A DNA stretch of 64,000 nt, taken from JAHFUA01 sp963808725. GTDB taxonomy: Bacteria; Acidobacteriota; Terriglobia; Terriglobales; Acidobacteriaceae. The stretch covers positions 310,001-374,000 of the forward strand of contig CAWEGO010000003.1 of the NCBI GenBank assembly GCA_963808725.1. The letters run 5' to 3'. The notes under the pieces were generated by a model that was not told the DNA's origin, did not search any database, and worked only from the letters and a program-made list of their open reading frames with translations. The position numbers and the translations under genes were made by a program. Below are positions 25,523 through 34,439 of this stretch, piece by piece. The first letter of the stretch is position 1; each line of letters opens with the position of its first letter.

Positions 25523-26463
25523 GCCCGCGGCTGCGAAGGCAGGCGGTCGTAGTGATGCGCTCAGAAGTGGCGGTCTCAGAGCGACGCGCCTGCGGGCTGA
25601 TGGAACTGCATCGAGGGACGTACCGGTACCGGGCACGGCGCTCCGAAGATGGGCGACTGCGGTCGCGGCTACGCGAGTTGGCGGAAGCGCGGCTCCGGTT
25701 CGGCTACCGACGGTTGCAGGTCCTGCTGGTGCGTGAAGGCTGGCAGGTAAATCACAAACGCGTGTACCGGCTGTACGTGGAGGAGAAGTTATCGCTGCGG
25801 CGCAAACGAGGTCGCAAGCGCAGCGGTGTACGGCAGCCGCTGCCAGAGCCAGTAACTGCCAACCAGGTGTGGTCGGTGGACTTCATGACCGACGCGCTCA
25901 GCTCGGGACGGAGGTTTCGAACGTTGAACATCGTGGATGACTACACGCGTGAGTGCCTGGCGATCGAGGTGGACACCTCGCTGGGCGGAATGCGGGTAGT
26001 GCGCGTGCTCGAAGACCTGAAGCAACGGCGCGGACTGCCGCGGCAGATCCGCAGTGATAACGGGCCGGAGTTCCTCAGCCGTGCGGTCGATCAATGGGCG
26101 TACGAGCAGGGTCTTCAATGGCACACGATCCAGCCGGGGCGCCCCATGGAGAACGGGTACGTGGAAAGCTTCAACGGACGCTTCCGGGACGAGTGCCTCA
26201 ACGAAAACTGGTTTATCGATCTGGGCGACGCGCGGGAGAAGATCGCCGAATGGAAACAGGACTACAACCAAGTGCGGCCACACTCCGCGCTTGGCTATCG
26301 GACCCCGGAGGAGTTTCGAGCACAGGCAGCAAGCTTCAACGGAGCTGGAGTGGGGCAAGGGACCTCAAACGCCGGCCCCTTGCCCCACGCCCCCATCCCC
26401 GCTATGCAGGAAGCAGAGTGGGGCGAACAGAACACGGAGAAAGTCTCATTATCCGTGGACTAA
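25510..26463 (+). CDS. IS3-family OrfB transposase (DDE integrase), -1 frame
   Basis: Read from the A7 slip site: MVGPRLRRQAVVVMRSEVAV, HTH_21 region (GYRRLQVLLVREGWQVNHKR) and an rve core with WSVDFMTDALSSG (Asp), IRSDNGPEFLSRA (Asp) and NGYVESFNGRFRDECLNE (Glu). The C-terminus SALGYRTPEEFRAQ is typical. The DDE triad and length are complete, so the element could be active. Confidence 0.93.
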   Translation, partial: KKMVGPRLRRQAVVVMRSEVAVSERRACGLMELHRGTYRYRARRSEDGRLRSRLRELAEARLRFGYRRLQVLLVREGWQVNHKRVYRLYVEEKLSLRRKRGRKRSGVRQPLPEPVTANQVWSVDFMTDALSSGRRFRTLNIVDDYTRECLAIEVDTSLGGMRVVRVLEDLKQRRGLPRQIRSDNGPEFLSRAVDQWAYEQGLQWHTIQPGRPMENGYVESFNGRFRDECLNENWFIDLGDAREKIAEWKQDYNQVRPHSALGYRTPEEFRAQAASFNGAGVGQGTSNAGPLPHAPIPAMQEAEWGEQNTEKVSLSVD

Positions 26464-28016
26464 AAACGGGGGGCAGGTCACTGCCGATCCGCTGTCTCCG
26501 GCGGAGACGAGGACGGTTTGTCCCTGTGCGGCGGCCTGCTGCCAGAGAGAAGCGTAAATTTGATTCCCGTTCTGTCCAAGACTTTGTTCGCAGCTCCCAA
26601 AGCTCACGCTGAGAACGCCAGCCTGATCATCTTCTAACGCCCGTAGAGCTGCGAATATCAAAGGATCAAACAGCGTGCCGCCGTCTGAAATGTAGAGGTT
26701 AATGGTGGCTTCCGGCGCCACCGCTCCACTAACTTCAACGTCGAGGAAGGCCTCGACATTAGAGGGAAACGACCCGCCGTGATCGCTGCCATCGATGACT
26801 ACCTGCGGCTGGTTTGCAGAAAGGTTAAAGAGTTGACGGAATCCGTTAACCAAACTCACATCGATGTTCGATTCATTGATGATCCCGATGATTTGGCCGG
26901 TGCCGTTTACGCTGCTCTGATAAAGCGGCAACAGGTCATATTGGGTTGCGAAATCTTCCGGTGCCAACGCGTAAAAGTTACCGCTGCCGTTGGGGTTGGG
27001 GATAGTCCACTGCACCCTGGTCTCGTTTTTTGAAGGGAAATAGGTTGCCGGCCCAATGCTTCGCACAAGTGGCTTCGCCCTGAAATCGTGGAGTGGAGAA
27101 ACGCCCCGCACAACTGCAGCCAAAGCCTTGGGTATGCGGACCTCATCTGCGTTTGCATAATGCGTTTCTCCATTGATTGTGTATTGATGGATATCGGTGT
27201 GAAATGCGTCCCGCAATTGACCAGCTGTTCCCGAGAACTCAATCAGAGTTTTGCTGCTTGTTAATCGTCCAACCTTAAGTCCGTACGACTGCAGCCAGGC
27301 CGTGACTACCTGGATGTCGGCGTCAGCGGGACCGAATCTTTCGCCGAATTGTTGGGGTGTGATCCAACGGTGATAACTTGCCGACCTGCGGTTTTGCGAA
27401 TCGTGTAGGAAAGCTCGCAAATCGGCTTCCCGTTCTGCCGGACGTTGTAGCAAAAGCAGCATACGGCTGATGAAGAACGAATCGGCAACCGGACCCACGT
27501 CATACTGGGCCTGCGCCAGCGGGTGCACGGTGCCGTGAGTGGATACAACAGTAGTTTCATCTATCGGATTGACGAGTAGACTGCGCGCCGGGTTCTGAGC
27601 AAACACCGAAAAAGCAGAGAGTAACAAAACAAGGACCGCAGGACCTTCTCGAGTTAGAACGTCGCATATCAGCGCCCCTGGACATCAAGAAATGTCCGGC
27701 CAGCAAACTTCCCAGCATGCAAAACAGCCGGGGTCGTGCTGACGCGGAGTTATCTTCCTGGCATTTGTCGCTCGCCCAAACCGGGCTTCGTGTGTCCATC
27801 TCCACTCCCTCTCCGCCGGGCATGTGGTGAGGGAACAAACAGACTGCGGCTAGGACATCTTTCGTTCCTTGGCCGACGACTGAAAATGCAGTTAGAAAAC
27901 GCTCGTTTCGGGCAGGGCGAATATACCCCGGAGGTGCTGGATGTCAAACTAAAGGTTCGTCGTGTTCTGGAATTAGAACAAGACTATGGAAAAATGCAAC
28001 GGCAGAGGCGGAGAAC

Positions 28017-28088
28017 TGGTCGGGCGGGCAGATTTGAACTGCCGCCCCCCCAAGCGAGTGCGCTACCAAGGCTGCGCCACGTCCCGAC
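28017..28088 (-). pseudogene. Degenerate tRNA-Pro(GGG)
   Basis: The minus strand reads CGGGACGTGGCGCAGCCTTG, a normal Pro acceptor and D arm (GGCGCAG...TAGCGCA), then CTCGCTTGGGG with a GGG anticodon. The 3' half of the anticodon stem and the variable loop are missing (about 7 bases), leaving the T arm GGCAG-TTCAAAT-CTGCC and CGACCA. The acceptor 3' strand also mismatches at two positions. It cannot fold as a functional tRNA, but its identity is clear. Confidence 0.75.
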
Positions 28089-28825
28089 AAGAACTCAGCC
28101 GAGCGGCGGCCTGGGTAATAATCCGACTCGCTGGTACTCATCGTTCAGTTGGAGGCTGATGGCCGCGAAGCCGGCTTGTGGATAGTTTCCGTGTTGCCGA
28201 CCCTTCGGAGCAATCTTCAGCGGTTATCTCTGTATCCTCGTGTCACCCTTGGTTTCTGCTGGGAGACCTCCCAGTAATCATTTAGCAACCTCGGAGCTAG
28301 CGTCGCCACTTAAGGACGTGGCACGCTTTGGCACCAGCTCCGGGGAAGGACGACCGCGTCCGTGGGTGCGAACGATAAGGCGACTTTGCAAGAAGTAAAC
28401 CACACAAAAGGCGTTTGATCAGCAGTTCACCTCGGCAACAACGTCATGCGCTTGCGGTAACGTCAAATCACATCGCCTGATTCAACTCTGCGGTGGTAAT
28501 CGTCAACGGTGTCATTCCACCCCCTCGGCTCTTCTGCAGTCAGCAGATGTCTGTTCCCCCTCGGTCACAATCCTGCCGGTACGCTTGAATTTACTTTTCT
28601 GTCGTGAAGCAACGACTCAATCAGCTGGATTTGGTGCCGAAGTGTCTTGTGCATCAGCCAATTGAAACCGCACGATCTCACGCTGTTTCACAATAGCGTG
28701 GGCCGGGAGGACGAACGCTTCCGGGATGGTGCAGGTCGGCAGCAAGACGAATGTTCTGGCCGGCCTTCCGAAATGGCTTGTTTGTCAGCACTGCCTCCAA
28801 AGTTAGAGTAAAAGCGAAAATGGTA
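28089..28825. other. Gene-free region next to the tRNA remnant
   Basis: 737 bp between the tRNA-Pro remnant and the oxidoreductase. Small open frames on both strands lack start signals and recognisable protein. Together with 27668-28016 it makes about 1.1 kb of non-coding DNA around the tRNA relic. Confidence 0.5.
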
Positions 28826-30234
28826 TCACTGCAACGCCGCGAGCGCGACCCTGGCAGCATGATAGCCGCACATGCCGTGGACGCCGCCTCCGGGCGGGGT
28901 TGACGATGAACAGATGTAGACATCTCTCGCCGATGTCGCATAGCGTCGCCATGTCGGCCGAAACAGAAATTGGCGTAGGTCCATGGCCCCACCTCCAATA
29001 TCGCCTCCTACCAGGTTGGCGTCCATGCTTTCTAGGTCCGCCGGAGAGAAGATGCGTCGCGCCAAGACAGTTTCGCGGAAGCCGGGAGCGAAACGCTCGA
29101 CCTGATCCTCCAGCTTCCCTAGCATGTCGAGTTTTGATCCATTGGGAACGTGACAATAGGCCCACACGGTGTGTTTGCCGGCAGGGGCGCGCGAGGGATC
29201 GAACAGACTCGGCTGCGCGAGCAGAACAAACGGGCGATCCGCGTGCTGCCCATTCCGCGCCGCCTCTTCCGACGCAGCAATCTCCTTGAAGGTCCCGCCC
29301 AGGTGCACGGTCGCCGCGCGCAAACACTCGGGAGCTTTCCAGGGAATGGGCCCGCTTAACGCGTAGTCAACTTTGAAGACCCCGGGTCCGTAACGAAAAC
29401 TCTTCAGTTGCCGTTTGTAGCTCTCTGAGAGCCGTTGTGCCGCGATCCTCAGAAGCTGTTTCGGAGTGACATCGCAGAGAATCAAATCATATTGCGACAA
29501 TGCCGCGAGGGACTCAATTCGGGACGAAGTCTTTAGCTTCCCCCGAATGTCGAAAGATAACGACACAGCGCCTGGGTGAGTGACTGGGAGCCACCGCGTG
29601 GGATCGGCCAGCCAACGGCATGGGCGGACACTGCCATTAACATGCCAAAGGCGCCGCTTAAGGTCTCATCGAGGCGGAGAAACGAATGCGCTGCCAGACC
29701 TGCAAACAGCGCGCGAGTTCGCTCGCTCCGAAAGCGGCTGGCGATGGTTCTGGCCGAGAGAAAGGCGCTCATCCCAAAACGCACCATCAGCCAGGGATGC
29801 TTCGGGATCGACGGGACTGGGCAAAGCACTTCGGGGGCGAACTGGCGCCAATGCTCAACAAAAGGCCGCATGAGGCTGCACCAGCTCTTGCCATCTACTC
29901 CCAACGCGGCTTGGGCATCGTTCAGGTCGCGCTCCAGCATGACGGCGGTGCCATCGTCGAGAGGATGGGCCAGTGGAGCCGGAGAATGAATCCACTCCAG
30001 CCCATGATCCTGGAGCGGCAGCGAAGACAAGAACGGTGACCCAGCAGCCAGCGGGTGCACCGCTGATCCAAAATCGTGCAAAAAGCCCGGCAGCGTCAAC
30101 TCCATGGTGCGCACTGCGCCGCCTGGGGTCGGCTCCGCCTCGAACACGTCGACTTCGAGCCCTGCATGCACCAGGACAATAGCTGCTGCCAGCCCATTGG
30201 GACCGGAGCCAACTACACATGCCCTGCGGCTCAC
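28826..30234 (-). pseudogene. Phytoene-dehydrogenase-like FAD oxidoreductase, frameshifted
   Basis: GTG at 30234 with GGAGG upstream opens the Rossmann fold ACVVGSGPNGLAAAIVL ... VDVFEAEPTPGGAVRTM, a FAD GxGxxG plus the GG-doublet. The frame reaches TAA after STFGGS; the family continues in the next frame as KLKTSSRIESLAAL, so one G is missing from the G5 run near 29544. The second part has VFKVDYALSGPIPWK, FVLLAQPSLFDPSRAPAGKH and PGGGVHGMCGYHAARVAL (C-terminal FAD-binding motif). Except for the indel all motifs are intact, so a sequencing error is a real possibility. Confidence 0.85.
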
Positions 30235-30299
30235 GGCAAGCCTCCAAGGAGCCTTCGTCTGTTAGCGATTTCCCTCATGCTCAAAGCTGGCGACATACA

Positions 30300-31907
30300 T
30301 TAATCCCTCGGCTGCACTGTCGGCCACTCGACAACCTTGATACGTCCGTTCAAACCCTGCTCCAGCGTGGGCGCATATAGACCCAACCATTGCCTCTGCC
30401 ACCACGTGCCGGATGTGCGCTTTTCGGCCAATGTCGTGAACCAGTACTGCCAGAGCACCACTCGAATTTGGCGGGGCGGCTGTTGCGGAAAAGGATTGCC
30501 GGCAAACAGTGCCAGCACATCTTTATCGTTTGAAAGCAGGCGTAACTCTGTGTTGGGCACAATCGGATATTCGCGCCACGAACCGAGAGATGCGAACCAC
30601 AGGTTCCAATCAAAGCGCGGCTGATAGGGCGCATAGATCCGTGGCGGCTGATCCAATGCCTGTGGCTTGTAGCGAAACGGATATGCCACCCAGTTTTGTC
30701 CATCCTGGGAGCCTTGAAATTCGATTTCATATCGTCCGCGTGTCATCACCGCGAACAGCCCGTAACGATTGGCAATCCGAAATGGCTCGAGCGCAGCCAC
30801 TGGAGAAGCCGGTAAAGGCACCCTCCCAAACATCCAGACTAGTTCCGCTGTGGTCGCATAAAAGATCCAGCCGAGTAACACGGCGCTCGTGGCAAGCTTG
30901 GCAGCGGCCCACGACCGCCGCAACTTCTCATGCCAACCATTCTGTTCCGGTGTTGACGCTACTGCCCCAGGGGACATCGCGCCCGTTAACCAGCCTTTCC
31001 ATTTCCGGGGCAGAGCAGCGAGCACAAAGCGGTCATCGAGCAGCAGCACACCCATGGCGAGGACGAGATAATTCAGAAACGTGTAGTTGGCCGTCAGGAT
31101 CACGCTGATCTGCCAGGGAGTTACAATCAAAAAGCATGCAATTCTCCATCGCCGCGGCAGGAACAGCATCCACACCAAGCCCAGTTCCAGCGCCAGCGTG
31201 GCAAAGACGCTCGCTGCATGAAACCAGTGGGGCAGGTGCTGCACATACCAGCCGATCCAGGTGGGCAGCGGTCCGTTTTGGTAGTACTCATCCATTGCCG
31301 TGAAGTGGCGCCACTCGGGATCCCCGCTCAGAAGCTTCACCACGCCGGACTCGAAGTAGATGCGAAACCACTCCCACTGGAGCAGGAACAGGCTGCCGCG
31401 CGATGCCGGATGCGTTCCGCTCAATCCCGGGCGCAATCCGGGCGGCGCGAAGAACAAAGCGATGAAACCAGCCTCGAGCAACATGCCATCCGACTGATAA
31501 CCGGAGAAGTCCTGCGCCGCACCGACAAACGAAAGAAAGCACAAAAAGCAAATAACGAGCATGCCGCGCGGCCACAGATTGAGCACAAGCAGCAGCGAAG
31601 CCACCATCCCCACCCAGCACAGCGCGCTCAGCATGAGGTTCCCGCTTGCCAACCACAGTAGTGTTGGTGCGTACCAGACCCACTGCCAGTTGGGGATTGA
31701 TTGCGCCACCGCGTGAAGATAGCCGTCGGCGGGCAGAATTCCTGCCGGACCGATCAGACCGCGAATCTGAAAAACCAGCGAGAACAAGGCGGAAAAGTAG
31801 ATGGCGCCAAGCGCGCGAAGGAACAGCCAGCGTGGAATCAGGCGGTCCCGTGGTCCCTGTTGCCCATCAAAAAGCCAGCCTATCGCGGACGCTGCAGACC
31901 GTCCCAT
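30300..31907 (-). CDS. Lipase maturation factor family protein
   Basis: 535 residues. Multiple TM helices up to residue ~340 (LFLRALGAIYFSALFSLVFQ, VCWVGMVASLLLVL-type helices, ISVILTANYTFLNYLVLAMG) and a C-terminal soluble domain with YEIEFQGSQDGQNWVAYPFR and PRIYAPYQPRFDWNLWFASL, the LMF signature. The family is best known as eukaryotic LMF1 for lipase folding; the role of bacterial members is not established. 65 bp separate it from the FAD oxidoreductase gene, same strand. Confidence 0.9.
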   Translation of the reverse strand: MGRSAASAIGWLFDGQQGPRDRLIPRWLFLRALGAIYFSALFSLVFQIRGLIGPAGILPADGYLHAVAQSIPNWQWVWYAPTLLWLASGNLMLSALCWVGMVASLLLVLNLWPRGMLVICFLCFLSFVGAAQDFSGYQSDGMLLEAGFIALFFAPPGLRPGLSGTHPASRGSLFLLQWEWFRIYFESGVVKLLSGDPEWRHFTAMDEYYQNGPLPTWIGWYVQHLPHWFHAASVFATLALELGLVWMLFLPRRWRIACFLIVTPWQISVILTANYTFLNYLVLAMGVLLLDDRFVLAALPRKWKGWLTGAMSPGAVASTPEQNGWHEKLRRSWAAAKLATSAVLLGWIFYATTAELVWMFGRVPLPASPVAALEPFRIANRYGLFAVMTRGRYEIEFQGSQDGQNWVAYPFRYKPQALDQPPRIYAPYQPRFDWNLWFASLGSWREYPIVPNTELRLLSNDKDVLALFAGNPFPQQPPRQIRVVLWQYWFTTLAEKRTSGTWWQRQWLGLYAPTLEQGLNGRIKVVEWPTVQPRD

Positions 31908-32284
31908 GGTGTGGGGAATTATATGGAGAAAACGGGCGGCTATGTAATTGCCGCCAGCCAGCCGAACCTCCGCTCAGGCCGGATACTCGAATTTCCGCCA
32001 CTCGATGTCCGGAATCCTCGTCTGTCGTTTCGTCCGCCGTCATGCCGCCGCAATCGCGCTTCGACCTCACCGTTCCCGTTTAGGAAGTCGAGAAATGTCC
32101 AGCCCAGTGTCCCTTTGGCTGACCACCTTAGCACCTCCGGAATCTTCACGGTGTTGCGATTCCGCCTTACCCCAGCTCCATCCCCAGAGGCAATTCAGCT
32201 ATCGCGCCGCCAAGAGCCTTCGAACTTCGTCCAGTCTGTCGGGAGGCCGCCGCTTCACTGGCGTAGTCGGAAGAGAATAACCGC
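31908..32284. other. Divergent intergenic region, 377 bp
   Basis: Separates the minus-strand LMF gene from a plus-strand small gene. Overlapping ORFs here are Arg/Ser/Pro-rich with no domain. No clear promoter boxes or repeats stand out. Confidence 0.45.
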
Positions 32285-32545
32285 ATGCATACTTGGCAAA
32301 ATCTAGCATCCGCCATCCTTGTGCTCGGAGCGGGCCAGCTACTGGTGACCGTGGGTTACGTTGTGAAGCGTATTTTCCGTTACTGTCGGCACAACAAGAT
32401 GGGTTGGCCTATCCGACAAGACAGCTATACCTACCAAGCTTGTCTGGACTGTGGTATCGAGCGCCTTTTCGATGAGAACCGATTCCAACCCTACGGGCGC
32501 TACAGCCGCAATCTCAAGCAGACTGGGGCTGCGAAAGGACTCTAA
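32285..32545 (+). CDS. Small membrane protein with C-terminal CxxC
   Basis: 86 residues. One N-terminal TM helix (ASAILVLGAGQLLVTVGYVV), a basic linker (KRIFRYCRHNK), and a short soluble end with CLDCGIERLFDENRF, a possible zinc or disulfide knuckle. GGAAGAG lies upstream of the ATG. It resembles other short acidobacterial proteins of this layout, with no known role. Confidence 0.65.
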   Translation: MHTWQNLASAILVLGAGQLLVTVGYVVKRIFRYCRHNKMGWPIRQDSYTYQACLDCGIERLFDENRFQPYGRYSRNLKQTGAAKGL

Positions 32546-32625
32546 TTCCGGGTCGCGGGTCTACTGGTCTGCGATGAGGTTGGTTGGGGGTGAGCAAGCC
32601 TCCCCACCATCCGGGGGAGCGCCTT

Positions 32626-32741
32626 CTACGCCTCCTTCGCCCTCGGCTTCATCTTTCCCTGCGCCCAGCCGCGTCCAGTCGCGTTGGCGGCTTCAAGGGC
32701 TGAAATAGCTTGGTCAAGCGCCTGGAGCTGAGTTACCTGCA
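32626..32741 (-). pseudogene. Deleted copy of the basic coiled-coil gene at 782-1129
   Basis: The minus strand reads LQALDQAISALEAANATGR, joined directly to GWAQGKMKPRAKEA and a stop. The intact gene at 782 has LQKLDEAIRAIEAVNSTGR and, 45 residues later, RWAQGKMKPAKA. The match on both sides of the joint shows an internal deletion of the AT-hook and first basic block. The N-terminal start is also lost. Confidence 0.7.
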
Positions 32742-32757
32742 GGTGGCCCCGGGGAGG

Positions 32758-32880
32758 GACTTTCACGGCATCCAGCGCCTGATCCCGGTGGAGTCGGCCG
32801 GACGGCTGGGGACGAAACGTCGGCTCTACCTCAAAGTGCTTGGGGTGACAGTTGACGACGGGCACACCCTGCGACGAAAC
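32758..32880 (+). pseudogene. DUF2207-like middle fragment (inverted relative to its N-terminus)
   Basis: The plus strand encodes DFHGIQRLIPVE and LYLKVLGVTVDDGHTLRR, resembling the early extracellular part of DUF2207 membrane proteins (..G..R.IPV...., ....VTD..G). It has no start or continuation. The N-terminal fragment of what looks like the same family lies at 33118-33288 on the minus strand. Confidence 0.45.
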
Positions 32881-33117
32881 CGTTCCGCCGTGCGGCCCGC
32901 TGATGGAAGTACCCGATCTCCACCGTCCGTGACTCACTCGTGCGCCCCAACATTGGGACCCGTATTTCTGTCTGGCCGCCCCTGCTGCGCACCCGGTAAG
33001 TCAGGACAGGTGAACGGAGTTTGTGGCGCCGGGCGAAACGTCAGAAGCTGCGCTTCTATACCGCTGGAGGTGCCGACCAAGCTGCATGACAGGAACGTTG
33101 CTATTCGCGCTGGCCGC

Positions 33118-33288
33118 CTAAGATTTGCCAGCTGATGCTGTGGCGAGGAGGACGGCCGAGCCATCGTCGGCGACATTCAGGGTGCTGTGGAAGTCACGGA
33201 GTTGCCACTCAGGTACGCCTTGTGCGGAGACACTGGCGGCCAGCGCCAGCAGCGCCGCTACCAGCCCGAACTGAACGCCTCTCCGCAT
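33118..33288 (-). pseudogene. DUF2207-like N-terminal fragment with signal peptide
   Basis: ATG 33288 after GGGGATT opens a 56-residue frame: signal peptide MRRGVQFGLVAALLALAASV(SAQ), then VPEWQLRDFHSTLNVADDGS, matching the start of DUF2207 proteins (W.I.DF.S.I.V..DGS...V.E.I). It stops at ASAGKS. Further along the minus strand (about 32940-32900) SRTVEIGYF recalls a later DUF2207 strand. The gene is broken and rearranged. Confidence 0.55.
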
Positions 33289-33497
33289 TTTTCAATCCCC
33301 GTGGTAGGCGTCGGCGTCACCGTTGCGTGCGAAAGATAAGGAAAGTTTCTCCGAATGGCTCGAACTCAGCTTCCGGTCTGCATCCCCAACCACCCGGAAC
33401 CTATGGTGCTCAGTCTGAGAATGCCCCGACCGCGATCGACACCGAAACACCATAATCTGGTGCGCTGGATGGCTTATATCGTGGTATGATAAGTACC

Positions 33498-33758
33498 ATG
33501 ACAACAACCATGGATCGGGCTGGCCGCCTCGTCATACCCAGGGACATCCGACGGGAAGCCGCCCTCGAGCCGGGAACAGCGCTGGAGGTCCGCTGGCGTG
33601 ATGGCGTGATTGAAATCGAGCCCCAGCCGCTCTCTGTCAGGATCGAACGCAAAGGACGGCTCCTCGTGGCGAAACCGGCAAGAAAAGTCGCGCCGCTTCG
33701 TACCTCGACTGTCGAGCGGACGCGGCGGCACTTGGCGCTTCGACAGCCGGCGCGCTGA
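33498..33758 (+). CDS. AbrB/MazE-type antitoxin (VapB-like)
   Basis: 86 residues. Swapped-hairpin AbrB domain: TTTMDRAGRLVIPRDIRREA, LEPGTALEVRWRDGVIEIEP. The C-terminus is a basic toxin-binding tail. An upstream in-frame ATG at 33486 overlaps a good extended -10 (TGGTATGAT, 33481-33489) so 33498 or 33510 is preferred as start. The -10 lies within TATCGTGGTATGATA, an imperfect dyad that could be the operator. The stop overlaps vapC by one base. Confidence 0.88.
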   Translation: MTTTMDRAGRLVIPRDIRREAALEPGTALEVRWRDGVIEIEPQPLSVRIERKGRLLVAKPARKVAPLRTSTVERTRRHLALRQPAR

Positions 33759-34204
33759 TGGTTCCGCTGTTTACAGTCGACAGCAGCTGCATGGTTGCGG
33801 CAATCTGCACCTGGCACGAACACCACGTCGCTGCCGCAGCCGAAATCGAACGGCGACTTGATCGCGGTGAGCAACTGGCAGTGTCAGCTCCCGCTCTCGT
33901 AGAGTCCTATGCAGTCCTCACGCGACTCCCAGCACCACATCGGTTGTCCCCCGCGGATGCATGGACACTCCTCGAAGCGAACTTCGTCGAGCACCGCAGG
34001 ATTATCGTCTTGACTGGCGCCGCGTATGTGAGCACTGTACGGGCGCTGGCGAAACAAGGGGTAGGTGGTGGGCGAACCTACGATGCGGTGATCGCCGAGT
34101 GCGCGCGCGAAGCCAAACCTGCCACTTTGTTGACGTTTAATCGACGGCATTTTGATCCCCCGCCGGAAGGCGTCTTGGTAGTCGAGCCATGCGCCTCCAA
34201 TTAG
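33758..34204 (+). CDS. VapC-type PIN-domain ribonuclease toxin
   Basis: 148 residues. The acidic PIN residues are present: Asp8 (FTVDSSCMVAA), Glu49 (ALVESYAVLTRL), an Asp in GGGRTYDAVIAECA, and the C-terminal TFNRRHF. Overlaps the AbrB-type antitoxin by one base, so the pair is a standard VapBC operon. It should cleave tRNA or rRNA; the target is unknown. It looks intact. Confidence 0.92.
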   Translation: MVPLFTVDSSCMVAAICTWHEHHVAAAAEIERRLDRGEQLAVSAPALVESYAVLTRLPAPHRLSPADAWTLLEANFVEHRRIIVLTGAAYVSTVRALAKQGVGGGRTYDAVIAECAREAKPATLLTFNRRHFDPPPEGVLVVEPCASN

Positions 34205-34260
34205 GTGTCGGCGGCAGCAAGGTCGAGCGCGGCCCAGCCGGCGCGGGTAAATTGTTCGCC

Positions 34261-34438
34261 TTATGCAATGGCGGAAAGAGCGTTCGTGTCGACGATCAAG
34301 TCCATTCCTTCGGTTCAATTCTTTCGAACTTCCGCACCTTGCGCAAGAGGCTCCTGGCTAGCTTTTTATACTCGCTTTTCGCCGGGGTTTGGCACTGAGT
34401 TTCTCTGCCGCCGCCTCACTGATAAACTCGCGCAGTGG
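34261..34438 (-). pseudogene. Remnant of a second antitoxin/VapC pair
   Basis: Minus strand: an antitoxin-type ending PLREFISEAAAEKLSAKP (stop at 34358-34360), then a frame KKLARSLLRKVRKFERIEP, and then ATG 34305 MDLIVDTNALSAIA, the start of a PIN domain, cut by TAA at 34261-34263. Only 14 residues of the toxin survive. It sits head-to-head with the 3' end of the intact VapBC. Confidence 0.6.
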
Positions 34439-34439
34439 C

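Larger units (their letters stand above)
25170..26480 (+). mobile_element. IS3-family insertion sequence (1.31 kb)
   Basis: The ends are TGACCTGCCCCCC at 25170-25182 and its exact reverse complement at 26468-26480, with weaker similarity continuing inward. orfA and orfB are in a -1 relation with an A7 slip site. The flanks (GGC before, CTG after) show no target duplication, consistent with an adjacent deletion in the sedolisin gene it interrupts. Both ORFs are intact. Confidence 0.93.
23071..27667 (-). pseudogene. Sedolisin (S53) protease with Ig-like tail, split by IS3 and internally deleted
   Basis: The 5' part (26481-27627) encodes a signal-like segment, the pro-kumamolisin activation domain (FFISRMLLLLQRPAEREADL ... 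HYANADEVRIPKALAAVV) and the start of the catalytic domain with EAFLDVEVSGAVAPEA (catalytic Glu/Asp) and SAGDSGSA (oxyanion Asp). The 3' part (23071-25169) resumes at VPVFLVGGTSASAQAMVGIM (catalytic Ser) and continues with repeated Ig-like domains and a C-terminal TM/CGGGG segment. Roughly 150-200 residues expected between SAGDSGSA and GGTSAS are absent, lost next to the IS3. The ATG at 27667 is out of frame with the signal peptide. Clearly dead. Confidence 0.9.

Noticed and set aside
32710..33135. 141-codon plus-strand ORF as an intact gene
   Set aside because: Only about 40 codons (32758-32880) look like protein of a known type; the rest is antisense to other remnants, so it was recorded as a fragment.
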